Source: Nitrosomonadales bacterium
Lineage (GTDB): Bacteria > Pseudomonadota > Gammaproteobacteria > Burkholderiales > Gallionellaceae
DNA: 64,000 nucleotides
Reading direction: 5' to 3'
Assembly: GCA_016218415.1 (NCBI GenBank)
Contig: JACRED010000013.1
Location: 1 to 64,000 of the forward strand
The notes beneath the pieces were generated by a model, which saw nothing but the letters and a program-made list of their open reading frames with translations, had not been told where the DNA came from and did no database searches. Positions 32,887 to 46,243 of this stretch are shown one piece after another. The position numbers and the translations under genes were made by a program. The first letter of the stretch is position 1; each line of letters begins with the position of its first letter.

Positions 32887-34601
32887 GATACGGTATCGGA
32901 TTCAAGCTCGGCGTGCTGTTTGCCGCGTTCGGCATTCTGGCGTCGGGCCTGACAGGCTATTACTCCTACTCGTCCAGCCGTGCAATGCTGCTGGCCGCCT
33001 CGGAGCGCGACCTGCTGACGGCCACGCAGGTGTTGGGCCGGAACATGCTGGTCAGCCTCGGAGCGATCGGCAAGGATGCCAGATTGCTGGCTGCTTTGCC
33101 GCGAGCGGCCAAGATTTCCCAATTTTCGAAAAGCGCGAGCATAGAAGAAGACACCAAAGTATTGGCCACCATTTTCAATGCGATGCTGGAGACGCATCCG
33201 GAATATTTCCAGATCAGGCTGATCAGCGCCGACATGAACGGGCTGGAGCTGGTTCGCGTCGATCGCGACGGAAAGTCTCTGACGCGAGTAATGGCTGGAG
33301 ACCTTCAGGAAAAAGGGCACCACCCCTACGTTTTTGAAACCCTGCGCCTGAAGCACGGAGACATCCGCCTGTCGAAGATCGAGATCAACCATGAAGAGGG
33401 CGCCCATTCCGGCCTGAACAAACCGACCCTGAGGGTTGCCACCCCGGTGATCGCAGACAATGGCAGGGTGCTTGGGCTGATCGTGATCAACGTCGACCTG
33501 AACGGACTTTTCGGCCTGCTGAAAGCCGATCTGCCGAGCGCCTACAATCTGTATCTCAGCAACGAAGCGGGCGATTTTCTGATCCATCCAGATGCCACCC
33601 GGACTTTCGGCTTCGAGCAGGGGCGGCGCATTCTTGTTCAGGATGATTTCGAGCCGGTCGCGGAAGTGGTGCAGGGCAAACGCGAGAGCATCGTGATGAA
33701 CATCGAGGCCGCGCGCATGCAGCAGGATCGCCTGGTTGCGGCTTTTGTCCGGCTGCCTCTGGGCGATACTGCCGAGAAGCGCGCCGTGATCATCGGACTG
33801 TCGCAACCCCTGGAGCATGTGGTGCGCGAAGCCACCCGGCTGGGCTGGTATACGATCCAGATTGTTCTGGTATTCAGCGGGCTTGCGCTGATACTCGCCG
33901 CGCTGGTCTCCCGCGTGGTCACGCGCCCCATGAACGCGATGGTGCAAGCCATCAGGAGTTTCTCGAAAGAGCGGGTCATCAGTCCGATGCCAACCGGGCG
34001 TAAAGATGAGATCGGCGTGCTTGCGCGCAGCTTCCACGATATGCAGAAGGAGATGGTCGAGTATCTGACCGAGCTGAAAGACAGCAGGAACATACTCGAG
34101 CATATCGCCCGCCATGATCCGCTGACCGGCTTGCCCAACCGGACTTTGTTCTATGACCGCATGCAACAGGCGATCATCCAGGCCAGGCGCGACAAGACGC
34201 GCCTCGCGCTGATGTTCATCGATCTGGACCAGTTCAAGCAGATCAACGATACCCTGGGGCACCATACAGGCGATCTGTTGCTGAAGGCCGTGGCGGATCG
34301 CATGCAGCAATGTGTGCGCGAATCCGATACGGTGGGGCGACTGGGCGGCGATGAATTCGTCGTGCTGCTGCATTTCATCGAGGGGCAGCAGGATGCGCTG
34401 CTGGTCGCCGAAAAGATCCGGCAAGCCGTCAATCAGCCATTTGACCTCGACGGCCACGCGCTGGTCGCTTCAGTCAGCATAGGTGTCGCCATTTATCCCG
34501 AACATGGCCGTGACGAAATGCAACTCTCGGTGAACGCGGACAGGGCCATGTACCTCGCCAAGGGGAACGGGCGCAACAGGGTGCATCCGTACCAGAATTA
34601 A
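32883..34601 (+). CDS. Membrane diguanylate cyclase with periplasmic dCACHE sensor
   Basis: The 572-residue protein has a membrane helix at about 7-27, a large periplasmic dCACHE-like domain (about 30-310), a second helix near 320-345 (IQIVLVFSGLALILAALV), a HAMP-like linker and a GGDEF domain. The active-site motif is intact as GGDEF at 488-492. RESD five residues before it is the RxxD inhibitory site, so product inhibition by c-di-GMP is expected. There is no EAL domain, unlike MbaA. Co-translated with the polyamine-type binding protein, so it probably reads binding-protein occupancy in the periplasm and sets c-di-GMP levels. Confidence 0.88.
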   Translation: MRYGIGFKLGVLFAAFGILASGLTGYYSYSSSRAMLLAASERDLLTATQVLGRNMLVSLGAIGKDARLLAALPRAAKISQFSKSASIEEDTKVLATIFNAMLETHPEYFQIRLISADMNGLELVRVDRDGKSLTRVMAGDLQEKGHHPYVFETLRLKHGDIRLSKIEINHEEGAHSGLNKPTLRVATPVIADNGRVLGLIVINVDLNGLFGLLKADLPSAYNLYLSNEAGDFLIHPDATRTFGFEQGRRILVQDDFEPVAEVVQGKRESIVMNIEAARMQQDRLVAAFVRLPLGDTAEKRAVIIGLSQPLEHVVREATRLGWYTIQIVLVFSGLALILAALVSRVVTRPMNAMVQAIRSFSKERVISPMPTGRKDEIGVLARSFHDMQKEMVEYLTELKDSRNILEHIARHDPLTGLPNRTLFYDRMQQAIIQARRDKTRLALMFIDLDQFKQINDTLGHHTGDLLLKAVADRMQQCVRESDTVGRLGGDEFVVLLHFIEGQQDALLVAEKIRQAVNQPFDLDGHALVASVSIGVAIYPEHGRDEMQLSVNADRAMYLAKGNGRNRVHPYQN

Positions 34602-34649
34602 GCGTCATGCCCGGTGTGGCAGGCGAAAAGCCGCGTTCTCGAACGCGCC

Positions 34650-35885
34650 TTATTCCACCAGCAAGCCCAGCTTCTTCGCCAGCCACTTGGTGGTGGTGGC
34701 CTGGATCAGTATCGTCATCAGGATCGCGATGAAGGTTACCGAGGCAATGATCTGCGCGCCGGGGGCTTTCATGCCGACCAGCATGCCGGCCAGCGCGCCG
34801 GGGATCACGCCGGTCTCGCGCGTCCAGCACATGAACAGCAGCTCCCTGAAGCTCCACTTGGCGCGGCGGTCGGGCAGCGCGCACAGGAACACGGTGACCG
34901 GGCGGGCCACCAGCATGAACACCACAACCACCGCGACGCCGCCGAGCAGGTACTGGTTCATCAGGGCGAAATCCACCTGGGTGCCGAGCAGGATGAAGAT
35001 GAACATGCGCATGATGAAGGCGGTGGTCATCACATAGTCTTCCAGTTCGCCGCCTTCCTTTTCGGTGAGTTTGAAGCCCAGCGATTCCTGGTTGCCTATC
35101 ATGATGCCGAACACGAATACCGCCATGAAGCCGCTGGCGTGCATGCCGTCCGCGCCCATGTAGGCGGCGATCACCGCCATCAGCGTGACCACCGGCGCGA
35201 ACTCGGCGAGGAAGTTAAACTTCTCGTGCGAGATAAAAAATGCGGCCAGATAACCGAGCACCCCGCCGATGACGATGCCGAGCAGCGATTGCTTGAGCAG
35301 GTCGATGAGCGCATCGCCGGCCGAGAATTCGCCCGCGCCCATTGCGACGCCCAGCACGGTGAAGGTGAGAATGGCGCCCATCGCGTCGTTAAATGCCGAT
35401 TCGCTCATCACGGTCTGCGCCACACGCTCCTTGATGTGCACCTGTTTGAACACGGGTACCAGCGTGGCCGGATCGGTGGAGGCCAATGTTGCGCCGAGCA
35501 GCAGCGCGACGATGGGCGCAAGCCCAAGAAAATACCAGGCGGCCACGCCGGTGATCGCGGCGGTGATCAGCATGCCGATGGTGGCGATCGCCACGAGGGT
35601 GATCCACACTTCCTTGAGCACCTTGAGTTTGATCGATGCGCCGCCGTCGAACAGGATGTAGCTGGAACCGAAGATCATGATCAGCTGGTTGACCGTCGAA
35701 TCGGCCTTGATGTCCACCATGCCAAGCATGCCGGGGCCGATCAGCATGCCGATCAGCAGGAACACCACCACATCGGGAACCCTTGCCAGTCGCGCGATCA
35801 AACCGGAGAAGGTTCCCACGGCGAGGATGATGCCGAACATCAGCAGCGCATGTTTGGCGAGTTCCAGCGAGGCGGAAGATTCCAT
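34650..35885 (-). CDS. Cation:proton antiporter (CPA1-type)
   Basis: The 411-residue protein is hydrophobic throughout, with about 11-12 membrane helices. Typical antiporter blocks are GMLIGPGMLG, LFDGGASIKL, GATLASTDPATLVPVF (the TDPA motif of NhaP-type exchangers), SESAFNDAMGAI and TRETGVIPGALAGMLVG near the C-terminus. It probably exchanges Na+ or K+ for protons. Convergent with the diguanylate cyclase (48-bp gap) and divergent from grxD. Confidence 0.87.
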   Translation of the reverse strand: MESSASLELAKHALLMFGIILAVGTFSGLIARLARVPDVVVFLLIGMLIGPGMLGMVDIKADSTVNQLIMIFGSSYILFDGGASIKLKVLKEVWITLVAIATIGMLITAAITGVAAWYFLGLAPIVALLLGATLASTDPATLVPVFKQVHIKERVAQTVMSESAFNDAMGAILTFTVLGVAMGAGEFSAGDALIDLLKQSLLGIVIGGVLGYLAAFFISHEKFNFLAEFAPVVTLMAVIAAYMGADGMHASGFMAVFVFGIMIGNQESLGFKLTEKEGGELEDYVMTTAFIMRMFIFILLGTQVDFALMNQYLLGGVAVVVVFMLVARPVTVFLCALPDRRAKWSFRELLFMCWTRETGVIPGALAGMLVGMKAPGAQIIASVTFIAILMTILIQATTTKWLAKKLGLLVE

Positions 35886-35991
35886 GGTGTTCCTTGTTTA
35901 TTGTGCGGTGTGTTCGAGCGGCGAACTTTACCAAAAATACCGGTTCGACGGGCAGCAAGTAAAACCCGACAGTATTCGGGCAAAGCTATCC

Positions 35992-36021
35992 TTGACGCGG
36001 TGGCTGGCACACCGCTAGAAT
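35992..36021 (+). promoter_or_regulatory. Promoter of grxD
   Basis: TTGACG (35992-35997), an 18-bp spacer, TAGAAT (36016-36021). The ATG is at 36051. Confidence 0.6.
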
Positions 36022-36050
36022 CCCGACCATTCAATTAAGGTAATAACATC

Positions 36051-36365
36051 ATGAACGCAGACATCCAGCAACGCATCCAGGAACAAGTCACCACGCATCC
36101 GGTGGTGTTGTACATGAAGGGCAATCCGCAGTTTCCGCAGTGCGGTTTTTCCGCCAACGCGGTGGGCATACTGAACGCGCTGGGGGTGAAGGAACTGTTC
36201 ACCGTGGACGTGTTGCAGGACCCGGAAATCCGCCAGGGCATCAAGGATTACGCCAACTGGCCGACGGTCCCGCAGCTGTATATCAAAGGCGAATTCATCG
36301 GTGGCTCGGACATCATGACCGAGATGTACCAGAGCGGGGAGTTGAAGCAACTGCTGGCGGCCTGA
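36051..36365 (+). CDS. grxD: Grx4-family monothiol glutaredoxin
   Basis: The 104-residue protein has the monothiol active site CGFS (C31-S34) in QFPQCGFSANAV and a GSDIMTEMYQSGEL C-terminal helix with the glutathione-binding WPTVPQLYIKGEFIGG. Grx4 proteins bind a 2Fe-2S cluster with glutathione and deliver it to Fe-S targets. Single-gene unit with its own promoter and terminator. Confidence 0.93.
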   Translation: MNADIQQRIQEQVTTHPVVLYMKGNPQFPQCGFSANAVGILNALGVKELFTVDVLQDPEIRQGIKDYANWPTVPQLYIKGEFIGGSDIMTEMYQSGELKQLLAA

Positions 36366-36387
36366 GTAGCGTCAACACCGTATAACG

Positions 36388-36427
36388 AAAAAGCCGTTCG
36401 TGCCTACCGTGGCATGAACGGCTTTTT
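36388..36427. terminator. Bidirectional terminator between grxD and hemF
   Basis: AAAAAGCCGTTC and GAACGGCTTTTT form a long stem around a short loop, with A-tract and T-tract on either side, so it serves both convergent genes. Confidence 0.92.
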
Positions 36428-36459
36428 GTCGCGCATTGGGTTCGTAACCCAGCCTGTCG

Positions 36460-37362
36460 CTACACCCAATCCTTGGGCGCCAGGAACTTTTCATACAGTT
36501 CAGCTTCCGGCGTGCCTTTTTCGGGATGCCAGTTGTAGCGCCATTTCACCAGCGGCGGCATCGACAGCAGGATGGACTCGGTGCGACCGTTGGTTTGCAG
36601 GCCGAAGATCGTGCCTCGGTCTATCACCAGGTTGAATTCGACGTAGCGGCCGCGACGGTAGAGCTGGAAATCGCGTTCGCGTTCGCCCCAGGGCGTGTCC
36701 TTGCGCTTTTCCAGAATGGGCACGTAGGCCGACAGGAAGTGGTCGCCGACGCTTTGCTGGATCGCAAATGCGGTGTCGAAATCCGGTTCGCTCAGGTCGT
36801 CGAAAAAGATGCCGCCGACACCGCGCGGCTCGTTGCGGTGCGGCAGGAAGAAATACTCGTCGCACCATTTTTTGTATTTTGCATGCAGGTCATCGCCGAA
36901 CGGAATGAGCGAATTTTTGCAGGTTTGGTGGAAGTGCACCGCGTCTTCCGTGAAGCCGTAATAGGGCGTCAGATCCATGCCGCCGCCGAACCAGAACACC
37001 GGCGCCGCGCCGTCTTTCGTCGCGACGAACATGCGCACATTGGCGTGGGTGGTGGGCGCATAGGGATTGCGCGGATGCAGCACCAGCGACACGCCCATCG
37101 CCTCCCAGCGGCGGCCCGCCAGCTCGGGGCGGTGCGCGGTGGCGGAAACCGGCATCTTGCCGCCCTTCACGTGCGAGAACGCCACGCCGCCGCGTTCCAG
37201 CACATTGCCTTCCTCGATGATGCAGCTCAGCCCGTCGCCATCTGGACGCTCCCATTTGTCGCGCAGGAATTTCTTGCCATCGACTTGTTCGAGGCGCGTG
37301 ACGATCAGGTCTTGCAGCTCGACCAGGTACTCTCTTACGGCGGCGGAATTGAAGCTGTTCAT
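36460..37362 (-). CDS. hemF: Oxygen-dependent coproporphyrinogen III oxidase
   Basis: GGAG precedes the ATG at 37362, giving 300 residues, the normal HemF size. The frame stays open to 37677, but that stretch is repeat and tsaC antisense. Conserved blocks are [53 protein letters not shown] and [34 protein letters not shown]. It converts coproporphyrinogen III to protoporphyrinogen IX with O2, so the organism uses oxygen for heme synthesis. Confidence 0.95.
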   Translation of the reverse strand: MNSFNSAAVREYLVELQDLIVTRLEQVDGKKFLRDKWERPDGDGLSCIIEEGNVLERGGVAFSHVKGGKMPVSATAHRPELAGRRWEAMGVSLVLHPRNPYAPTTHANVRMFVATKDGAAPVFWFGGGMDLTPYYGFTEDAVHFHQTCKNSLIPFGDDLHAKYKKWCDEYFFLPHRNEPRGVGGIFFDDLSEPDFDTAFAIQQSVGDHFLSAYVPILEKRKDTPWGERERDFQLYRRGRYVEFNLVIDRGTIFGLQTNGRTESILLSMPPLVKWRYNWHPEKGTPEAELYEKFLAPKDWV

Positions 37363-37379
37363 ATGGTCTCCAATGTATT

Positions 37380-37463
37380 CGTCACTCCCGCGAAAGCGGG
37401 AATCCAGCAAATCAAAGGTTCTGCGTAGCAGACAAAACCGCAGATGCGGCTCTGCGGGAATGA
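37380..37463. repeat. Palindromic repeat related to dRS3 between tsaC and hemF
   Basis: An inner hairpin CCCGC-GAAA-GCGGG (37387-37400) sits at the left end. The right end (from about 37452) is GCGGGAATGATGG, an inverted match to the left flank. Same core as the repeat at 26465-26492. Confidence 0.6.
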
Positions 37464-37474
37464 TGGGTGGTGGA

Positions 37475-38035
37475 TCATCTGCGCACGATTTTACCATCTG
37501 CCCACATGCGGATGGTCGAGGGCTTCTTGCGTTTGCCCACCCGTCCCGGCAACACCATAACCTTGCCGCCGAACAAGCGCAGGCACTCGGCATAGGTTTT
37601 TGCGGGGCGTAATCCGCTGCGGTTGGCGCTGGTCGAGACCAGCGCGCTGCCCGCACTGCGACACAGTTGGCTGGCAACAGGATGTGCGGTGAGGCGCACC
37701 GCCAGCGTGTCGTGCGTGCCGCGCAGCCAGCGCGGGCAGGAAGGCTGCACAGGCATCAGATAAGTGATCGCCTGCGCGCCGTCCGCTTTTAACTTCGCCT
37801 GTTCGGCAAGCGTGAGCGGCTTCAGATAATGCGACACCTGATGGTAATCCGACGCGATCAGGATCAGTCCCTTGCGCTGCGGACGCTGCTTCAGCTTGAG
37901 GATGCGCTGAACCGCTTTGCGATTGGCAGGATCGCAGCCCAGACCGTAGCAGGATTCGGTGGGGTAGGCGATCAGCCCACCGCGCCGGAGGTGCGCGGAG
38001 ATACGCCGACCTGAGATATGCAATCTTGCTACCAC
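37475..38035 (-). CDS. tsaC: L-threonylcarbamoyladenylate synthase (YrdC/TsaC family)
   Basis: The 186-residue protein matches Tsa[21 protein letters not shown], then [24 protein letters not shown] and [16 protein letters not shown]. It makes threonylcarbamoyl-AMP for tRNA t6A. The GTG start at 38035 lies only 3 bp after the hsdR stop, and GGGG at the end of hsdR can act as its ribosome-binding site. A TTG at 38023 is an alternative. Its native upstream region has evidently been replaced by the defence island. Confidence 0.88.
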   Translation of the reverse strand: MVARLHISGRRISAHLRRGGLIAYPTESCYGLGCDPANRKAVQRILKLKQRPQRKGLILIASDYHQVSHYLKPLTLAEQAKLKADGAQAITYLMPVQPSCPRWLRGTHDTLAVRLTAHPVASQLCRSAGSALVSTSANRSGLRPAKTYAECLRLFGGKVMVLPGRVGKRKKPSTIRMWADGKIVRR

Positions 38036-38038
38036 ACT

Positions 38039-41243
<3,205 letters not shown>

Positions 41244-41272
<29 letters not shown>

Positions 41273-41603
41273 GGTCCTGCGCCAGCATGGCACGGATACT
41301 CGCTTCGAGCGCGGGCAGGTTCTTGTCGATCACGGCTGCGACCGTCAGCGGATCGATGTCGCCCAGATAGTTATGCACGAGGATATTGCGAAAGCCGCTG
41401 ATTTCCCGCCAGGGGATGTTGGGAAATGCCGCTTTCCTCTCGTCCGGCAACAACTGCGTGGCTTCGGAAAGCGTCTGCAAATTGCGCAGCGCGGCATCGT
41501 ACAGCACCTCGTCATCGGCGAGGTCACCGCGCAACCGTATGCGTTGGATTTTTGCGATGGCGTCCAGGATATGCAGCGCGTAGGGCTGCCACGGCTTGCT
41601 CAC
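41244..41603 (-). CDS. hepT: HepT-like HEPN ribonuclease toxin
   Basis: The 119-residue protein ends in the HEPN motif RX4HXY, here R72-NILV-H77-N-Y79, preceded by IPWREISGF. Such HEPN proteins pair with MNT nucleotidyltransferases; in characterised MntA-HepT systems MntA adds AMP to the toxin tyrosine and silences it. It overlaps mntA by 4 bp and runs into the start of hsdR, its TGA formed by hsdR codons. Confidence 0.9.
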
Positions 41604-41890
41604 AACTCCACCGCCTCGCCCGTCACCCGCTCGCGGATGTGGCGATTGAGTTCGTGCTCCGGCACCACCTCCACCTTCCGGTGCAACAGATTCTCCAGCC
41701 CCAGGGCAAGCGGCATGCGCTGGGTGAACAGATCGTAACCGCGCGGAAAATCCACCAGAAAATCCACGTCGCTATCGGGTCGCTCCTCGCGCCGGGCAAC
41801 CGAACCAAACACCCGGACATGCCGCGCGCCATACTGCCGGGCCAGAGCCTCGATCCGGTTTTTATTCAGCCGCAATTCATCCAGCAACAT
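41600..41890 (-). CDS. mntA: MntA-like nucleotidyltransferase antitoxin
   Basis: The 96-residue protein has the minimal nucleotidyltransferase motif: GSVARREERPDSDVDFLVDF (G29, S30; D41, D43). AGGAG precedes the ATG at 41890. It is the antitoxin partner of the downstream HepT. The pair sits between the truncated hsdR copy and the intact hsdR, so it was probably inserted into the restriction operon as a unit. Confidence 0.9.
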   Translation of the reverse strand: MLLDELRLNKNRIEALARQYGARHVRVFGSVARREERPDSDVDFLVDFPRGYDLFTQRMPLALGLENLLHRKVEVVPEHELNRHIRERVTGEAVEL

Positions 41891-41927
41891 GGGTGTCTCC
41901 TTTATTCCTCCGGCAACATCGCCGCGA

Positions 41928-42032
41928 TTATACGTCCCGCCTTGCGTATCCTGCTACAGCGCCACTCACACCTCGCCGCTCGAACAGCTTGATGGCGAAA
42001 TCTTCGATGGCGGATTCAGTGAGTTTAATCAT
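41928..42032 (-). pseudogene. Truncated 5' copy of hsdR (19 matching codons)
   Basis: The ATG at 42032 overlaps the kwaB stop. The first 19 codons encode MIKLTESAIEDFAIKLFER, matching the intact hsdR start (MTRLTESAIEDFAIKLFER) with about 90% DNA identity. The frame then leaves homology and stops at 41928 after 34 codons. It is best explained as the original hsdR start, cut off when mntA-hepT plus a slightly different hsdR 5' end was inserted or recombined in. Confidence 0.88.
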
Positions 42033-43000
42033 CTAGCATCTACGTTAACAGCTTCTTCTACACTATCTTTCGCCACGCTTTCATAGTGAAAGTTCGTCAA
42101 CTCTGAAGTCAGAAAATCGTCCATCAGCAGTTTGATAAATAAATCTTTGGAAACCTGAGTATCGAGCAAAATTTTGTCCCCAGCCTCGTTGAACCGTATT
42201 CTCCCGGCCAGCTTGGGAAATGTTCTACAAAACTGGATTATTGAAGCATTGGGAACGCGCGCGCCTAATACAGGAGACGACCTGGCAACTTTTGTAAATC
42301 TTCTTGCATATCTAACCTCATCAAGAAGCTCACGAAGCACATCTGGATTCTCAACAAGTGAAATCGATTCAATGGCTAAGATTCCCAAGGCCGCCTCCCT
42401 GACAATAGCCTCATGGAACCCAAAGCTTCGCTCGAGTGCATGTAGATCGATAACCAACAATTCACCATTCACTCTTATGAACTGAAACCCAGCGCTGACC
42501 CTGAGAAATTCATCATCGATTTGTTCCAGCCTATGCCTTGCTTTCTTCAAAAAGAAACTGCTCCGACCGAAGATATTCACCGGAGCCATCGTTTTGTACA
42601 ACACTATCTGTCCGATGTTATTGCCTATCTCGATCATGAGTGCCTTGATGTCCGACAAGTCACATTGAGCCAAATCCAGAAGAGGGATGTTATCGGTCTC
42701 GCTTACGCTTTCCATTGCCGTCAGACCATCCGGCACATCAATGTCGTAAACATAGATCGCGTTAGCTCTTTCATCAGAAGTCGACAAATCAAGAACCGTG
42801 AGCTCGGCCCGTTCCATTATCTCCTCACGAATACTTTGCATAAAAAGAGCCTTGAGCCCCGGTAGCGCATTGCCTTCTATATCAAGTTTCCTCGGGGCCA
42901 AATCGCCTTGGCTTTTCAAAATCGCATAAACCGACACACCAATCTCATCGATCCCATCGAAAAAGGGCTGTAACGCTGCTCTTAGCTCTTCTGTATTCAT
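42029..43000 (-). CDS. kwaB: Kiwa anti-phage protein KwaB (DUF4868)
   Basis: The 323-residue protein matches DUF4868/KwaB in layout. The N-terminal half is mixed alpha/beta. Then FGRSSFFLKKARHRLEQIDDEFLRVSAGFQFIRVNGELLVIDLHALERSFGFHEAIVREA is the recognisable core, and the end has LLMDDFLTSELTNFHYESVAKDS. In Kiwa, KwaB is the cytosolic DNA-binding effector that works with membrane KwaA. The ATG overlaps the kwaA stop by 4 bp and the stop overlaps the truncated hsdR ATG. AT-richer than the surrounding core genes. Named from memory of the family, not a search. Confidence 0.8.
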   Translation of the reverse strand: MNTEELRAALQPFFDGIDEIGVSVYAILKSQGDLAPRKLDIEGNALPGLKALFMQSIREEIMERAELTVLDLSTSDERANAIYVYDIDVPDGLTAMESVSETDNIPLLDLAQCDLSDIKALMIEIGNNIGQIVLYKTMAPVNIFGRSSFFLKKARHRLEQIDDEFLRVSAGFQFIRVNGELLVIDLHALERSFGFHEAIVREAALGILAIESISLVENPDVLRELLDEVRYARRFTKVARSSPVLGARVPNASIIQFCRTFPKLAGRIRFNEAGDKILLDTQVSKDLFIKLLMDDFLTSELTNFHYESVAKDSVEEAVNVDAR

Positions 43001-43581
43001 GCCGAAACACCTTTAACGTAATAGATTCGATCATCCAACTTGATATATGAGACCTTTTGACCAGCCTGGATTCGCTCCCTACAGACCAGAATGATTCCGT
43101 TTCTTTCGCCGGTCTTGAAATCACCGTCTGCACGGTAGATGTGAAAACCAAGAAGAGCGAGCGATGGGTTTGCATAGAACAAGTCGGTCTTTATGTAAAT
43201 CGCACCCATTACTACCAATAGCAGCCCAAGGACAATCATGTGCCGCCCACTTCCAAAATCAAAACTGATTAATGGCACAACATAGGTTGCCAGGAAGGTA
43301 AGGTGCTCATAATTGATACCTTCGCTTTTCTTGATCTCAAACGGTATGTCAGTCGTACCTCTCAGATCGAAATCAAACTTCTTGTACGCGTAGAAGCAAT
43401 AGGCGAGCAAGAACAAAGAAATGATGGCAATCGGGTTCACTTCTGCCAACGCCAGCCAATACGCAATATCTCTCAGCGCAAACGGCTCTTTTGGCAACTC
43501 AGCAGTGAGAATGATGAAAAAAAGGAAGAGCAAAGCCAAGGACAGGACATACAAGTCAATCTTGCGGCGAATATCATTCAT
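42997..43581 (-). CDS. kwaA: Kiwa anti-phage membrane protein KwaA
   Basis: The 194-residue protein has four membrane helices (about residues 8-27, 48-66, 95-110 and 113-130) and a C-terminal cytosolic part with ILVCRERIQAGQKVSYIKLDDRIYYVKG. This matches KwaA, the membrane half of Kiwa, which senses infection at the envelope and acts with KwaB. It overlaps hsdS by 4 bp upstream and kwaB by 4 bp downstream, so Kiwa is embedded in the translation-coupled restriction operon. Confidence 0.78.
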   Translation of the reverse strand: MNDIRRKIDLYVLSLALLFLFFIILTAELPKEPFALRDIAYWLALAEVNPIAIISLFLLAYCFYAYKKFDFDLRGTTDIPFEIKKSEGINYEHLTFLATYVVPLISFDFGSGRHMIVLGLLLVVMGAIYIKTDLFYANPSLALLGFHIYRADGDFKTGERNGIILVCRERIQAGQKVSYIKLDDRIYYVKGVSA

Positions 43582-44683
43582 ATTTCAATCCGCACTTCGC
43601 CGCTCATCAGCTTGGGCAGCAGGGTGTCGCGGAGTTTTTCGAGGGTGCGGATTTGAAGTTGATTGTCGCGTACCTTCTTAAACATTCCGCTCACCACATC
43701 ATCAAAGCGCCTTATTGATTGCTCATCAGGGATTGTTATCTCCATATCCTTAATCATCGCCGAGTTGATGGCCGTTACAATCGACGATGTGCTGCCCAGC
43801 AATTCATATTGATAGCTTTTCAAGAACAGATAGAGATACTCGACAGTAAACGGCGTGCTTGGTCTGAACTTGAAATGCGCTATAGCCTCATTCGAGAGCA
43901 TTGCCTCTGTGGTGATTGCCACACGCCCCACGGTCATCTTGAAGCTGAGCACAACGGTATTTTCCGGTATGACAGGAATATTGAATTGCTCAACCGCATC
44001 ACGCGTTAGATATTCTGCCGTATTGAATATGTACGCCCCATCGTTCCCCAAGTCTTTTATTGAAATCCACTTCACATCGGTTTCATTTTCAGAAAACCAC
44101 TGATGCTCTTGTCGAGGTGGCGTGCGACCAATGCCAATATCAACATATTGCTTTAACTTCCCAACCTCCCAATCCCCCTGTACCTCTTCCACGAACCACT
44201 GGCGGAACAGGGTCTCGGCCATGGCTTCGAGGGTTTTGTTCTGGCGGTGCAGCAAGTCGATCTTGTCGTCGAGGCTGCTGAGGACGGCGGCGATGGCTTT
44301 TTGCTCGTCCGTGTTTTCTACAATTTTGACAGCAATGGAATTCAGCAAAGTTTGCGTAACAAGTGGGTGACTTGAGCCTTCCGCATGCTGATTCAAATCC
44401 AAATGTTTCAAAAAGTAGAAAAGGTATTTTGCGTTGTTCCTGTCTTTTGGTTTTGCTGCGAGAGCATTATCAGACACCCAGATTGGCCGGTCTTCGTAGT
44501 ATGTCGCACCGCAATACGCACCGACTCGCCCGATTACAATTGTTTCGCCAACGTAGTTGGCATCAGCGCTGTAACCAAGAATCCCATTGCCACCGTAGAT
44601 TGGAGTCCCCCCCTCGCTAGAAGGTCTTGCTTTGCCGTTTCCAAACTTGATTACATCACCAAGCTTGCAATCAAGCATGCCGC

Positions 44684-44687
<4 letters not shown>
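43578..44687 (-). CDS. hsdS: Type I restriction-modification specificity subunit
   Basis: The 369-residue protein has two target-recognition domains and two helical spacers. The first half starts [29 protein letters not shown] and ends with [30 protein letters not shown]; the second starts [20 protein letters not shown] and ends [22 protein letters not shown]. This is the usual HsdS architecture. It sets the DNA site for both methylation and cutting. It overlaps hsdM by 4 bp and kwaA by 4 bp. The AT-richer composition of the second half suggests domain exchange. Confidence 0.92.
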
Positions 44688-46222
<1,535 letters not shown>

Positions 46223-46243
46223 GGTTGTTTTCCAGCTACTGCG

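Noticed and set aside
34614-36038. 474-codon plus-strand frame opposite the antiporter.
   Set aside because: Its product is His/Asp/Glu-rich and matches nothing; the minus-strand antiporter has clear membrane helices and motifs.
37363-37677. Upstream extension of the hemF frame.
   Set aside because: Overlaps tsaC antisense and a palindromic repeat; the ATG at 37362 with GGAG gives the normal HemF length.
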